From contig CALCJG010000412.1 in assembly GCA_937967705.1 (NCBI GenBank), positions 1 to 25,475 on the forward strand: a stretch of DNA of 25,475 bases, in the 5' to 3' direction. Shown here in pieces: positions 1 through 7,457 of the stretch; the stretch's first letter is position 1, and every line of letters begins with the position of its first letter. The notes beneath the pieces were generated by a model. That model ran no database searches. It was not told the DNA's origin and saw only the letters and a list, made by a program, of their open reading frames with translations. Origin of the DNA: an uncultured Spirochaetia bacterium. Its GTDB lineage: Bacteria; Spirochaetota; UBA4802; JAGODF01. Position numbers and translations under genes: made by a program.

Positions 1-1
1 C

Positions 2-259
2 AAGGGGGAGCTGCCGGCCTCGGTGCTGTTTGATGTCCTGGTGGATAAAAAAAAGCCGGAGTATCAGATCGCAAAATCATATCGAGATATGGAGGATTTC
101 AATGCTGGGTTGCAAATTTTAATTACTGCCCTGAACGGGATCACAAAAGGGGTATTTCTCCCGGCTCCGGAAGGTTTCTGGGGCTGTGATGCCCGGTATT
201 GCGGGTATTACGAGTCGTGCAAGTACATTTCCAAGAATAAAAAAGTAATCGGAGGATAG
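2..259 (+). CDS. PD-(D/E)XK (RecB/Cas4-like) phage exonuclease, C-terminal part
   Basis: The frame is open to the left edge, so the N-terminus and catalytic core lie outside the window and no true start is visible. What remains looks like the end of a phage RecB-family nuclease: a segment ending SVLFDVLVDKKKPEYQ, an R-containing helix, then a Cys cluster GCDARYCGYYESCKY (C-x4-C-x5-C). In AddB/Cas4-type nucleases such a cluster, with one upstream Cys, binds an iron-sulfur centre. The likely role is 5'-3' resection of double-stranded DNA to give single strands for the next gene's product. The next gene starts 2 bases after the stop, and GGAGG just before this stop serves as its ribosome site. 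Family placement is by motif memory. Confidence 0.7.
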   Translation, partial: KGELPASVLFDVLVDKKKPEYQIAKSYRDMEDFNAGLQILITALNGITKGVFLPAPEGFWGCDARYCGYYESCKYISKNKKVIGG

Positions 260-261
260 CA

Positions 262-1089
262 ATGAACAGCGGAAATGGTGGTGTAGAAAACGGTGCTGGG
301 GCCATGGCCCTGGTAGAGCAGGGGAAAACCCTGATCAAGAATGATGTCAAATACATGACGGCAGTACGAGTCCAGAAGCCCCGGGATATCGGTCATTGTA
401 TCAATCAGGCTGAAATCGTGGTCCGGCGTTCACCGGCCAGTATGTACTATTCCTGGGATATCAAGACCAAGGAAGGGAGTAAGACGGTCGAGGGGGGGAG
501 TATCGCTCTTGCCAATGTAGTGGCCGCCATGCTCGGGAATAACATCGTTGAATGTGATGTAGTTTTTGAGGATGCAACACACTGGATCTTCAAAGCGTAT
601 TATATCGATCTCGAAACGGGGAGCACGAATACCCGTCTTTTCAGACAGCGCAAGGGCCAGGTGGAAGGTCGATATGATGACGAGCGAAAGCTCGACATTG
701 CCTTCCAGATCGGGCAGAGCAAGGCGAAGAGAAACATCATTCTGGAGTCGAATAAATGGTTGGCGGACGCCCTGATTGAAACGGCAAAAAAAGCGGAGCT
801 GGCGGAAATCGAGGGCAATCTCAATGATGCGAAGTTTAAGGCGTTGAAGTTTTTCAAAGACAAGGGGGTCACTCAGGCTAAAATCGAGGCTAAAATGGGT
901 CGCAAGCTTGAAGATCTGGACGGGGGAGATGTGCAAATACTCCGGGGATATGCCCGGGCCGTGGCAGACGGGGAGATCAAGATTGATGATCTTTTCGCAG
1001 CCAGGACAGAGCCTAAAAATGTTGATGCCTCCGGATTGTTCGAGGGTGCAACGGCCAATATTGAACCAGAAGGGGGCGAAAAGAAATGA
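262..1089 (+). CDS. probable single-strand annealing recombinase-like protein
   Basis: 275 residues. The centre has the pattern GGSIALANVVAAMLGNN, then a DLETG turn, then FQIGQSKAKRN. I associate this arrangement with a large group of phage proteins found beside exonucleases and regarded as RecT/ERF-like annealing proteins. The C-terminal third (KALKFFKDKGVTQAKIEAKM followed by LRGYARAVADGE) resembles the small helical tail seen in such proteins. The position between a RecB-like exonuclease and DnaQ/SSB genes supports a role in loading or annealing single-stranded DNA. The ATG has GGAGG 6 bases upstream. The last four bases overlap the next start (ATGA), which suggests translational coupling. 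The recombinase role is inferred from pattern and context. Confidence 0.5.
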   Translation: MNSGNGGVENGAGAMALVEQGKTLIKNDVKYMTAVRVQKPRDIGHCINQAEIVVRRSPASMYYSWDIKTKEGSKTVEGGSIALANVVAAMLGNNIVECDVVFEDATHWIFKAYYIDLETGSTNTRLFRQRKGQVEGRYDDERKLDIAFQIGQSKAKRNIILESNKWLADALIETAKKAELAEIEGNLNDAKFKALKFFKDKGVTQAKIEAKMGRKLEDLDGGDVQILRGYARAVADGEIKIDDLFAARTEPKNVDASGLFEGATANIEPEGGEKK

Positions 1090-1643
1090 GGAAGGTTTTT
1101 TATTTCGATACTGAGACAACCGGGACCGACCCGGTTGTCCATTCCATCATCCAAATTGCCGGGAATGTGAAAGAGATCATCAATTTAAACTGCCAGCCGT
1201 GGGAAGAAGGAGAGATAGATCCCCAAGCCTGTGAAATTCACGGAATATCTGTCGAGCAGATGAAATCCTTCCCTCACTACAAACAGGCACATCATCAGTT
1301 GACGAAAACCTGGGGCCAGTATATTGATAAATTCAATCGTGATGATAAATTCATTGTTGCCGGCCAGAACATCGGATTTGATTTGGATATGCTGGTGAAC
1401 TTTTTTTACCGGGTTGGAGATAACTACCTGGGATCTTTTCTCAATTTCAAAAAGCGTCTGGATTTGGTTCCTGTCACCCGGGCCATGATGATGATGGGGT
1501 TTCTCGATGTCGAAAACGTAAAGCTTGAAACCATCTGCAAATATCTGGGAGTCGAAATCAAAGCGCATGACGCACTCTCGGATATCACCGCAACGAGGGA
1601 GTGTCTGGAAATCATCCGCAAAAACTTGAAATGGGGGATATAA
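1086..1643 (+). CDS. DnaQ-like DEDDh 3'-5' exonuclease
   Basis: 185 residues, close to the size of a single DEDD exonuclease domain. ExoI motif is FDTETTGTDP (Asp8, Glu10). ExoII is VAGQNIGFDLDML (Asp99). ExoIII is HDALSDITAT with His161 and Asp166, the DEDDh signature of DNA polymerase III epsilon and related enzymes. It would remove nucleotides from 3' ends using two metal ions. There is no polymerase domain, so it is a stand-alone proofreading or DNA-processing exonuclease. It overlaps the annealing-protein gene by 4 bases and is followed 3 bases later by ssb, placing it in the recombination/replication operon. Confidence 0.9.
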   Translation: MRKVFYFDTETTGTDPVVHSIIQIAGNVKEIINLNCQPWEEGEIDPQACEIHGISVEQMKSFPHYKQAHHQLTKTWGQYIDKFNRDDKFIVAGQNIGFDLDMLVNFFYRVGDNYLGSFLNFKKRLDLVPVTRAMMMMGFLDVENVKLETICKYLGVEIKAHDALSDITATRECLEIIRKNLKWGI

Positions 1644-1646
1644 ATA

Positions 1647-2090
1647 ATGTCTGACATGAATCGAGTAATACTAATCGGTAGACTGACAAAGGACCCGGAA
1701 TTGAGATACACTCAAGGGGGAACATCGGTAGCATCGTTCACGATAGCAAATAATAAAACCTATTCAACGGGCGAGGGGAAAAAAGAATCAGTATCATTTT
1801 TTAACTGCATTGCCTGGGGTAAACTTGGCGAAACAATCTGCGAGTATGTTAAGAAGGGGCATCCTATCGCCCTTGAAGGTCGGCTGCAGCAGAGGAGCTG
1901 GGAGGATTCGAACGGTAACAAGCGGCAGACGGTTGAGGTAGTATTAGAGAACTTTCAGTTTTTATCATCAAGAAATTCAAACTCCAACAGCCAGTCATCC
2001 GGAGGCCATCAAAACGGGAAGCATCAACCATCACCATCGCATGATGATATTCCGGACAATCCATTTTCCGATGATGATATTCTGTTCTGA
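1647..2090 (+). CDS. ssb: single-stranded DNA-binding protein
   Basis: 147 residues. The N-terminal OB-fold (about residues 1-108) has the hallmark MNRVILIGRLTKDPELRYTQ start, VASFTIANN and FFNCIAWGKLGETICEYVKKG. A Ser/Asn/Gln/His-rich flexible linker follows, then the acidic tip DDDILF, a slight variant of the usual bacterial DDDIPF that recruits partner proteins. It coats single-stranded DNA during replication and recombination. It is the last gene of the first tight gene run; about 100 non-coding bases follow. The acidic tip argues for a bacterial host. Confidence 0.96.
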   Translation: MSDMNRVILIGRLTKDPELRYTQGGTSVASFTIANNKTYSTGEGKKESVSFFNCIAWGKLGETICEYVKKGHPIALEGRLQQRSWEDSNGNKRQTVEVVLENFQFLSSRNSNSNSQSSGGHQNGKHQPSPSHDDIPDNPFSDDDILF

Positions 2091-2104
2091 TTGAATCAAA
2101 AAGG

Positions 2105-2138
2105 GTAACATTTGTGGCCAACGCACGTTACTTTTTTT
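2105..2138 (+). terminator. weak candidate Rho-independent terminator after ssb
   Basis: GTAAC at 2105-2109 pairs with GTTAC at 2127-2131, directly followed by seven T residues (2132-2138). An inner GTG/CAC (2114-2116 with 2124-2126) can add pairs, but asymmetrically. The stem is short, so this may only attenuate. It lies in the first clear gap between genes, which is where an operon end would be expected. Confidence 0.3.
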
Positions 2139-2158
2139 ATGATTGAAGAAAAATAATT

Positions 2159-2172
2159 CCAGAGTATTCTGG
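2159..2172. promoter_or_regulatory. short inverted repeat ahead of the winged-helix gene
   Basis: CCAGA-gtat-TCTGG is a perfect 5-bp inverted repeat with a 4-base spacer, ending 21 bases before the ATG at 2194. The downstream gene encodes a small DNA-binding protein, so this could be its operator or a small RNA hairpin. No good sigma-70 promoter was found beside it. Confidence 0.3.
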
Positions 2173-2193
2173 TGATCAACAAATGAGGGAGCT

Positions 2194-2472
2194 ATGAAAC
2201 TGCAAAAGAGAAATGGCAATGAGTCAGTCAATAGTCTTTCAGATATTCAAAAGATCGTTCTTAAATATATATACTCTTATCTCCTCGAAAACCAATCAAC
2301 ACCAACATATCGAGAAATAGCTGATGCTGTTGGCCGAGATAAAAAAGTTGTCTGGGATGCGTGTTGTGCCTTGGAGCGAAAAGGGTTTTTAGAAATCCTG
2401 AGAAATAAGACCAGAGGTATCAGGGTCATGGGTGCAAAGATTGAGATTCCCAAAGATCCTGATGTAGCGTGA
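2194..2472 (+). CDS. small LexA-type winged-helix DNA-binding protein
   Basis: 92 residues. Residues about 16-75 resemble the N-terminal DNA-binding half of LexA: a helix LSDIQKIVLKYIYSYLLEN, then a turn with PTYREIADAVGR, a recognition-type helix KKVVWDACCALERKGFLE, and a wing RNKTRGIRVM. There is no C-terminal protease domain, so it cannot self-cleave as LexA does. GAGGGA 5 bases before ATG is a clear ribosome site. It starts a new gene run and probably regulates early transcription or helps replication initiation. Its targets are unknown. Confidence 0.65.
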   Translation: MKLQKRNGNESVNSLSDIQKIVLKYIYSYLLENQSTPTYREIADAVGRDKKVVWDACCALERKGFLEILRNKTRGIRVMGAKIEIPKDPDVA

Positions 2473-2480
2473 GGTCATCC

Positions 2481-3368
2481 ATGGCGAAACAAAGGATGAT
2501 AAATACGGTTTTCTGGCGAGATGAGTATGTAATCGATTTGGACCCCCTTGAAAAGCTTATCTTTCTCTATGCTCTTAGCTGTCCGGATTCAAATCTTTCA
2601 GGTATATATCGTATTCCACTGAAAGTATTTGCGGCGGATACCGGCATCGATGGTGATATGATCATGAAGATCATGGCGAGATTTGAGGAAAGTGGGAAGA
2701 TGAAATATAATGGGTGCTGGCTGGCGTTAAAGAACTTCATCTGGCATCAAAAAATGAGCCCCAATGTTGTAAAGAGCATAATTGAGAACATCAAAGAGGC
2801 TCCCAGGGAAATGGTTGATTGGGTGTTTGACGGTATAACACAAACCCATGTTGATGATTATGAGCATCTGATAATCGCTATCAAGGGGCTCGGGTATAAA
2901 ATCCGGATAGAAAATGAGTCGGCAAAGGAAATAGATAATTCGCAGACAGTAAATGAAAATCAAATTGTCGATCATGAACGAATGGTGTACCTAAAGCAGT
3001 TTGATGATATGGCAGTTGATTTTTATGAGGACCTAAAGAAGTATGTAGACCCACCCTCCTGGAAAAACCGAAGTCCAAATCTAAGCAAATGGGCAAGTGA
3101 TTTCGAAAAAGTTCACCGGCTAAATGGTCGTCCAATAGACGAGATAAACTTTGTTCGTAAGTGGGTTGTCCGTCATTCGTTCTGGCAATCAAACATTTTG
3201 TCTGCAAATTCGTTTCGGGAAAAGTATGATCGTTTATGCCTTCAGATGAAAAAGGAGGCAAGCGGGAAGGGGAAGGGGGCATACGACCGGAATAAGGTAT
3301 TTGACACCTATGATGAAGAAGCTGTCACGATGGCAGAGAATATATTCAGCGAAAAGGCTCCTGCATGA
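2481..3368 (+). CDS. phage replication-initiation-like protein
   Basis: Start chosen at ATG 2481 because GAGG lies 6 bases upstream; an in-frame GTG at 2469 overlaps the previous stop and lacks a better site. About 295 residues. The N-terminal part (INTVFWRDEYVIDLDPLEKL, then LSGIYRIPLKVFA) matches the pattern of phage replisome-organiser proteins: a fixed-size helical or winged domain that begins with a description-like FWxD motif. A charged linker follows. The C-terminal third (DFYEDLKKYVDPPSWKNR, then KWVVRHSFW) is the sort of segment that contacts helicase loaders. It follows a DNA-binding gene and overlaps the next gene by 4 bases, consistent with an origin/helicase-loading module. Confidence 0.5.
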   Translation: MAKQRMINTVFWRDEYVIDLDPLEKLIFLYALSCPDSNLSGIYRIPLKVFAADTGIDGDMIMKIMARFEESGKMKYNGCWLALKNFIWHQKMSPNVVKSIIENIKEAPREMVDWVFDGITQTHVDDYEHLIIAIKGLGYKIRIENESAKEIDNSQTVNENQIVDHERMVYLKQFDDMAVDFYEDLKKYVDPPSWKNRSPNLSKWASDFEKVHRLNGRPIDEINFVRKWVVRHSFWQSNILSANSFREKYDRLCLQMKKEASGKGKGAYDRNKVFDTYDEEAVTMAENIFSEKAPA

Positions 3369-4093
3369 CCGGGATAGAATGTCTTTTTAAACTGGCAGCG
3401 CTCTACAAGGTCCCTGTGAAAATTGAGGTCCCGAATCCGCATAATCCGGAGGAAGGTATTAAGGTTTTTGACCCGCAAATTGAGGCGGTTGGGTTATGGT
3501 TGAAGCAATTCCCCGAGGGGGAGGAAATGAAGCGGATTTATGCCGAAATTTCCAGAAAATACATACCAACACACAATAACCCCTTTCCCCTGCCAGCGCA
3601 TCTTGAAAAAATCATCCGTAAAAACCCCGAGGATACTGCGGAACTGGCCTGGATTGAGCTGGGTCGGCTCAGTCATTCCTATTCTCTACTCTGTGTCGAT
3701 CTGGTTGTCCAGGAGGTTATAAAATCCTTTGGAGGTTGGGACCGATTTACGCTTTACCGGATGGATGAACCTGAATGGTGTCACAAGGATTTCATAAAAC
3801 GGTTTTCATCCCTGGCCGGCAATAGGGGAGGGTATGTCCCGGAGATCCTCCTGGGATGGCGGGATGAGGAAAACGGAACGATTGATTATGATCATCTGCA
3901 GATTTGCGGGGATCGCCAGGTTGCCCAGGAAATGATCGATGAGATAAAAACTCAGAATACTCTCATCGGGGACCTGGCCGGGAAGGTTTTTAAATATGTA
4001 AATCACAAGGATGCAGTGATGAAGCATTGTAAGGGGGTCGCAAAACGCTACCCCCTTGAGACAGCAGGAGGAAAGCATAAGATATTATCATGA
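3365..4093 (+). CDS. DUF6475-like phage replication-associated protein
   Basis: 242 residues. The core around residues 75-150 has FPLPAHLEKIIRKNPEDTAELAW, then CVDLVVQEVIKSFGGWDRF and a KDFIKRFSSLA helix with GYVPEILLG. I recognise this order (helix, AW, paired hydrophobic helix ending in GGW, then a xFxKRY segment) from a phage family annotated DUF6475 and usually found beside replication initiators. Biochemical role is not established. It could be the loader or organiser that works with the preceding gene. The start overlaps the previous stop (ATGA) and the end overlaps the antirepressor start in the same way. Confidence 0.5.
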   Translation: MTGIECLFKLAALYKVPVKIEVPNPHNPEEGIKVFDPQIEAVGLWLKQFPEGEEMKRIYAEISRKYIPTHNNPFPLPAHLEKIIRKNPEDTAELAWIELGRLSHSYSLLCVDLVVQEVIKSFGGWDRFTLYRMDEPEWCHKDFIKRFSSLAGNRGGYVPEILLGWRDEENGTIDYDHLQICGDRQVAQEMIDEIKTQNTLIGDLAGKVFKYVNHKDAVMKHCKGVAKRYPLETAGGKHKILS

Positions 4094-4743
4094 ACGACGT
4101 GATAAAAATCGAATATACTGAAAATGAAACTCAGATGGTTGATGCCCGGGATCTGCATAGAGCATTGGATGTGCAGACAGATTTCAAGGATTGGATCGTA
4201 AGGCGCATAGAGAAATTTGGGTTTAGGGTTGGAATTGACTTTTGCTCAAAATTGAGCGAAAGTACTGGAGGCCGTCCAGCAAGAGAATATTTGATAACCT
4301 TGAACATGGCAAAAGAGCTGTGTATGGTCGAAAACAATGAAAAAGGGCGAGTTGTAAGACAGTTTTTTATTAAAATCGAAGAGGCATGGAATAGGCCGGA
4401 AATGGTTGTTGCCAGGGCGTTAAAAATAGCTCATAAGCAGCTTGAAGAATGGAAACCGAAGGTCTTGGCATTTGAAACATTTCTATCTGCTAAAAATGCT
4501 CAATCAGTAGGGGTCGTAGCAAAGATGTTTGGTATGGGACGGAATCGTTTTTTTCAAATGCTTAGAGATGCGAAAATTCTAATGTCAGATAATATCCCCT
4601 ATCAGGATTATATGAAGTATTTTGAGGTTATCGACAAGCCGATCAAGGTCGGAGATGAAATCCAGAATAAACCAGTAACCCTAATAACTCCAGCAGGGAT
4701 TGAGTATCTTGGAAATCGATTTGGATTAGTGAAAACGGCATAA
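4090..4743 (+). CDS. antirepressor with AntA/AntB N-terminal and KilAC C-terminal domains
   Basis: 217 residues. Residues about 12-105 fit the AntA/AntB domain: VDARDLHRALDVQTDFKDWI, then GIDFCSKL and YLITLNMAKELCMVENNEKG. Residues about 130-215 fit the KilAC/Ant C-terminal domain: VGVVAKMFGMGRNRFFQML and a final VTLITPAGIEYLGNRFG. In P1 and related temperate phages such proteins bind and neutralise repressors to trigger lytic growth. It suggests a temperate lifestyle, but no cI-type repressor or integrase is visible in the window. It is coupled to the previous gene by a 4-base overlap. Confidence 0.9.
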   Translation: MNDVIKIEYTENETQMVDARDLHRALDVQTDFKDWIVRRIEKFGFRVGIDFCSKLSESTGGRPAREYLITLNMAKELCMVENNEKGRVVRQFFIKIEEAWNRPEMVVARALKIAHKQLEEWKPKVLAFETFLSAKNAQSVGVVAKMFGMGRNRFFQMLRDAKILMSDNIPYQDYMKYFEVIDKPIKVGDEIQNKPVTLITPAGIEYLGNRFGLVKTA

Positions 4744-4747
4744 TGAG

Positions 4748-5272
4748 ATGAAAGAAACAAGGAAAGTTGAGCTGTATTTCCAGATAAAGGGCGGGAAGAT
4801 TGAATTTTTCCGGAGGGACTGGCAATCACAGGTTCTCGACCTGGCGAAAAACAATGATGGTCTGGCCGGGACAGCAACTTTCCAGATCGATATCGCTAAA
4901 ACATTAAAACAGCTCAGATTTTTCCATGGACCTCTCCTCGATTGGTTTTGTGAGTGTTCTGGGATGCCAAAAACGAAGCGAAATAAGGGGTGGTTGAAAA
5001 AGCATCTCAAACGGCAGTTCGTGTCTGAGAAAAGATCTTCAGAGGAGCTGGCAACGATAGCCAGGATGAAGGGGGGGGAGATCACCGAGGACGATGAGTG
5101 GTTTGACCCTTCCCTGAAGGATTTCTCAAAAACAAAGATGATACAGTTTATTAACGATTCCGTTGAATATCTGGGAGAGTGGGGGCTGTCCATGGATCGC
5201 CGGCAGTATGTCGAATACATGGAGGCGATTGAAGAGGATACGAGTCAGCTTCCGTTATCGGTGGCCTCATGA
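4748..5272 (+). CDS. NinB-like recombination-associated protein
   Basis: 174 residues. The middle has the signature order of NinB/DUF1367-type phage proteins: LKQLRFFHGPLLDWFCECSG, then a lysine-rich LKKHLKRQFVSEKRSSEEL, and a C-terminal KTKMIQFINDSVEYLGEWGL helix. NinB-type proteins in lambdoid phages are linked to recombination, with a poorly defined single-strand DNA role. The match is by pattern only and moderately diverged; an insertion GGEITEDDEWFDPS lies before the last helix. A weak ribosome site precedes ATG 4748. The stop overlaps the next tiny gene (ATGA). Confidence 0.5.
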   Translation: MKETRKVELYFQIKGGKIEFFRRDWQSQVLDLAKNNDGLAGTATFQIDIAKTLKQLRFFHGPLLDWFCECSGMPKTKRNKGWLKKHLKRQFVSEKRSSEELATIARMKGGEITEDDEWFDPSLKDFSKTKMIQFINDSVEYLGEWGLSMDRRQYVEYMEAIEEDTSQLPLSVAS

Positions 5273-5448
5273 AAACGGTCAACAGAATAGCATTGATATC
5301 GATAATCATCGTTCTTATGGCAATGGTAACGGTCCTAAACCGCAAATTGTATCGTCTGGAAAGGCGGATTGATCAGTACATTCAAAAAAACGAAGTCACG
5401 AATCAGATCATCAAAGAAATTAGCAGAAGGCTGGAGTTAGAAGATTGA
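5269..5448 (+). CDS. 59-residue single-pass membrane protein with charged tail
   Basis: The start overlaps the preceding stop (ATGA at 5269-5272), typical of coupled phage genes. Residues about 6-23 (RIALISIIIVLMAMVTVL) form one transmembrane helix or uncleaved anchor. The rest is a charged amphipathic helix (KLYRLERRIDQYIQKNEVTN) that would lie in the cytoplasm or periplasm. The layout resembles a miniature inner-membrane spanin subunit, but it is too short and not beside lysis genes. Function unknown. The next gene begins inside its last codons. Confidence 0.6.
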   Translation: MKTVNRIALISIIIVLMAMVTVLNRKLYRLERRIDQYIQKNEVTNQIIKEISRRLELED

Positions 5449-5660
5449 GAGCAATAACAATAATCCTGATCATTCTCATGGCAATATCCCAGGTAGAGGC
5501 GAAACGGAAGAAAGCGAGGCTGAAGTATAAAAAGCCGATGTGTCTATCTGGTACGCTATATTACGACTGGGTGAACCGGGATAAGTATCTATGTATCCCG
5601 GTCCTGGATAAAAAAGGCGATCCGAGGGTGTGTTATGATGCAACAGGCAAGGATAAGTAA
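5445..5660 (+). CDS. small exported protein with signal peptide
   Basis: 71 residues, starting at TTG 5445, which overlaps the previous stop. GGAG lies 8 bases upstream, and later ATG codons would remove half the signal sequence. Residues 1-19 (MRAITIILIILMAISQVEA) look like a signal peptide with an A-x-A-like end (VEA), with no lipobox Cys. The mature part is basic and then contains three cysteines (MCLSG, LCIP, VCYD), enough for one disulfide. It pairs with the preceding membrane protein, so the two may act together at the envelope, for example in exclusion or host modification. Function unknown. Confidence 0.55.
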   Translation: MRAITIILIILMAISQVEAKRKKARLKYKKPMCLSGTLYYDWVNRDKYLCIPVLDKKGDPRVCYDATGKDK

Positions 5661-5979
5661 ATACCAAAACAAGAAAACAGAGTATAACGGCATTATTTTT
5701 GATTCCCGTAAAGAGGCGAAAAGATACTGGGAATTGGAGATGATGCAAAAAGCTGGCGAGATCAGTGATTTGCAGCGCCAGGTAAGATATGAGATTATCC
5801 CGAAAACGGCGCTCTTTAAGGAATCCGTATACATTGCAGATTTCATTTATCGAGATAAAAAGGGAAATCAGATCGCCGAGGATGTCAAGGGCTGCCGGAA
5901 GGGGACGGCTTATGAGATTTTCAAGCTTAAAAAGAAGCTCATGTATATCACTCACAGAATCTTTGTGGTGGAAATATAA
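5635..5979 (+). CDS. DUF1064 PD-(D/E)XK-fold phage nuclease-like protein
   Basis: 114 residues. The pattern is that of DUF1064: KYQNKKTEYNGIIFDSRKEA, then a helix ending GEISDLQRQVRYEI, then YIADFIYRDKKGNQIAEDVKG and a final FKLKKKLMY. The Glu of KEAKRYWELE, the Asp of ADF and the ED-x-K of AEDVKG form the expected PD-(D/E)XK-type metal site. The family is thought to act on branched or modified phage DNA (Holliday-junction resolvase-like), but its substrate is not settled. The start at 5635 lies inside the previous gene's end (26-base overlap); two adjacent ATG codons are possible. Confidence 0.8.
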   Translation: MMQQARISKYQNKKTEYNGIIFDSRKEAKRYWELEMMQKAGEISDLQRQVRYEIIPKTALFKESVYIADFIYRDKKGNQIAEDVKGCRKGTAYEIFKLKKKLMYITHRIFVVEI

Positions 5980-5990
5980 GGGGGTGCGAG

Positions 5991-6356
5991 ATGAACGATT
6001 TTGTAGAAGTAAGTCTGGACAAGTTGGGAGGCGGGGCCGCTGTAGAGCGTTTTAACGATGCTCTGCAGCAGGTGATTGAAAACATCGTTGACCCAAATGT
6101 GGAAGTAAAAACGGTCAGGGAAATCAATTTAAAAGTTAAATTGAAACCGGATGAAAGCGACCGGGGAAAGGTTTTCTATGCCATTGAGGTAAAAACCAAA
6201 CTGGCGCAGCCTCTTCCTGTTGGGTCTATGCTGTATGTCGGGAAAGACAAACATCGGGTAGTGGCCTATGAGCAGGATATTACCCAGCCGCCTCTTTTTT
6301 CATCAGATGAACCAGGCGAAGGCAAAAAAATATCACTGGTAGGAGATGAAAGATGA
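5991..6356 (+). CDS. conserved phage protein of unknown function, partner of the next gene
   Basis: 121 residues. The central KTVREINLKVKLKPDESDRG, then FYAIEVKTKLAQPLPV, then a Gly/Lys turn and VVAYEQD is a beta-rich pattern. I have seen it in many phages, commonly directly upstream of a protein like the one encoded next. The C-terminus (SSDEPGEGKKISLVGDE) is flexible and acidic. GGGGTGCGAG precedes the ATG, and the end overlaps the next start (ATGA). No catalytic motif is visible. The pair is likely one complex or one function, unknown. Confidence 0.6.
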   Translation: MNDFVEVSLDKLGGGAAVERFNDALQQVIENIVDPNVEVKTVREINLKVKLKPDESDRGKVFYAIEVKTKLAQPLPVGSMLYVGKDKHRVVAYEQDITQPPLFSSDEPGEGKKISLVGDER

Positions 6357-7075
6357 TAAAAGAAGCCCTGCAATATATTACTGGCCTATCAGCGCCGAAT
6401 ACCAAGGAAATCGATGGCCGGCTATTTTCCGACAAGCCTATGTCAGAAGTAAAATCACCGTTCATCGGAACCGATGATTTTCCGATTCATACCCTGTCGG
6501 GAATCGTGGATTATCTGAAAATAAGAGATGATAATGCAGAGCATTATATCATCCATGTGGCTGATTACAATAAGGTTTTTGTCTATGGAGAATATGAAGC
6601 TCCCTACGGGAAGAGAAAGCTGTATATTACCTCTTTCCATACGGGATTTAAGTATCAATTTGGGAAGTTCTACGATCCCGAGATGTTCATTATCAATCTC
6701 CAATCGGAATTCCAGCTCACTGATATGATGAAGGGGGTTTTGACCATTGCTGGTGGGGTAAGAAGTGAATCAGCCGTTGAAACCTCAGATGATGGTTTTA
6801 CGCAGAATGTTACGGCCAAGACCGGAATCGCAAAGCTCGTCAATATCGAATTGCCAAACCCAATTTTATTGGCTCCTTATCGGTCCTTTCCTGAAATCGA
6901 GCCGGTGGAAATCCCTTGTATCCTCAGATGTAGAAAAACCGGTGCAGGAGTTGAATTTGCGTTATTCGAGTCCGGGGGAACCCAGTGTGTTTTGGAGTAT
7001 ATCAAGAGGATTCGAGATCATCTTGCCGCTGAGTTAAAGTCTATCAAAGGTCTGAATTTTCATATCATCGCATAA
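6353..7075 (+). CDS. conserved phage protein of unknown function (IHTL...FxDxExFII type)
   Basis: 240 residues. The order FPIHTLSGIVDYLKIRDDN, YIIHVADYNKVFVYGEYE, FKYQFGKFYDPEMFIINLQS, GFTQNVTAKTGIA, LPNPILLAPYRSFPEIEPVE and FALFESGG is one I recognise from phages of several bacterial phyla, including Firmicutes, always as a hypothetical protein. It may belong near the DUF2303 group, but I am not certain. No known enzyme motif is visible; the alternating short strands suggest a beta-sandwich-like protein. It overlaps the preceding gene by 4 bases. Confidence 0.6.
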   Translation: MIKEALQYITGLSAPNTKEIDGRLFSDKPMSEVKSPFIGTDDFPIHTLSGIVDYLKIRDDNAEHYIIHVADYNKVFVYGEYEAPYGKRKLYITSFHTGFKYQFGKFYDPEMFIINLQSEFQLTDMMKGVLTIAGGVRSESAVETSDDGFTQNVTAKTGIAKLVNIELPNPILLAPYRSFPEIEPVEIPCILRCRKTGAGVEFALFESGGTQCVLEYIKRIRDHLAAELKSIKGLNFHIIA

Positions 7076-7085
7076 GGGGGGGGAT

Positions 7086-7253
7086 ATGTGGAAAATGATC
7101 GGTGAATTGTTTTTGTTCGGTGTGTGGTTCGTATCCGTGGTGATCCTGGGGATAGTCCTCATGGGGGTTATAAAGGTGATTTTTTACCGGATAACCGGGA
7201 AGAAATACATCACCGAAATTGAGGATAACCGGAAGAGTGTAATAGGTGCATAA
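7086..7253 (+). CDS. 55-residue membrane protein
   Basis: The ATG follows a run of G residues (GGGGGGGATATG), a strong ribosome site. Residues about 8-33 (LFLFGVWFVSVVILGIVLMG and on) form one long hydrophobic helix, followed by a basic segment FYRITGKKY and a short acidic tail. The stop is directly adjacent to the next ATG at 7254. The size and arrangement fit the tiny inner-membrane proteins common in phages. No holin context is present, so function is unknown. Confidence 0.65.
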   Translation: MWKMIGELFLFGVWFVSVVILGIVLMGVIKVIFYRITGKKYITEIEDNRKSVIGA

Positions 7254-7457
7254 ATGGCTCGGCCTGGGGAATCATATAAGACAGATATCCGCTGCAATAA
7301 ATGTGTTTCCTATATGGTTTACCAGGTTGAATCAGCCGATAGCGAAGGCTCTACTGGGAGTATCATCTGTGAAAAGTGCAGATACAAATATCAGGGAGTA
7401 AAGATCGGAGTTGGCCACATCGAGAAGAAGTTTGTCAGAAATGGTCCGGTGGTGTGA
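7254..7457 (+). CDS. zinc-ribbon-like small protein
   Basis: 67 residues with two CxxC knuckles (CNKC at about 14-17 and CEKC at about 39-42) about 21 residues apart, the spacing of a small zinc ribbon. The ends are basic. It begins immediately after the previous stop and its end overlaps the HNH gene by 17 bases. The ribbon could bind nucleic acid or a partner protein. No specific family is recognised. Confidence 0.6.
   Translation: MARPGESYKTDIRCNKCVSYMVYQVESADSEGSTGSIICEKCRYKYQGVKIGVGHIEKKFVRNGPVV

Noticed and set aside
430..1119. 229-codon open frame on the minus strand
   Set aside because: It lies wholly antisense to the annealing-protein gene, has no ribosome site or recognisable motif, and its openness follows from codon choice in the plus frame.
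5269..5660. Rz/Rz1-type spanin pair
   Set aside because: The second protein has no lipobox or proline-rich region, the genes are not nested in the usual way, and no holin or endolysin is near.
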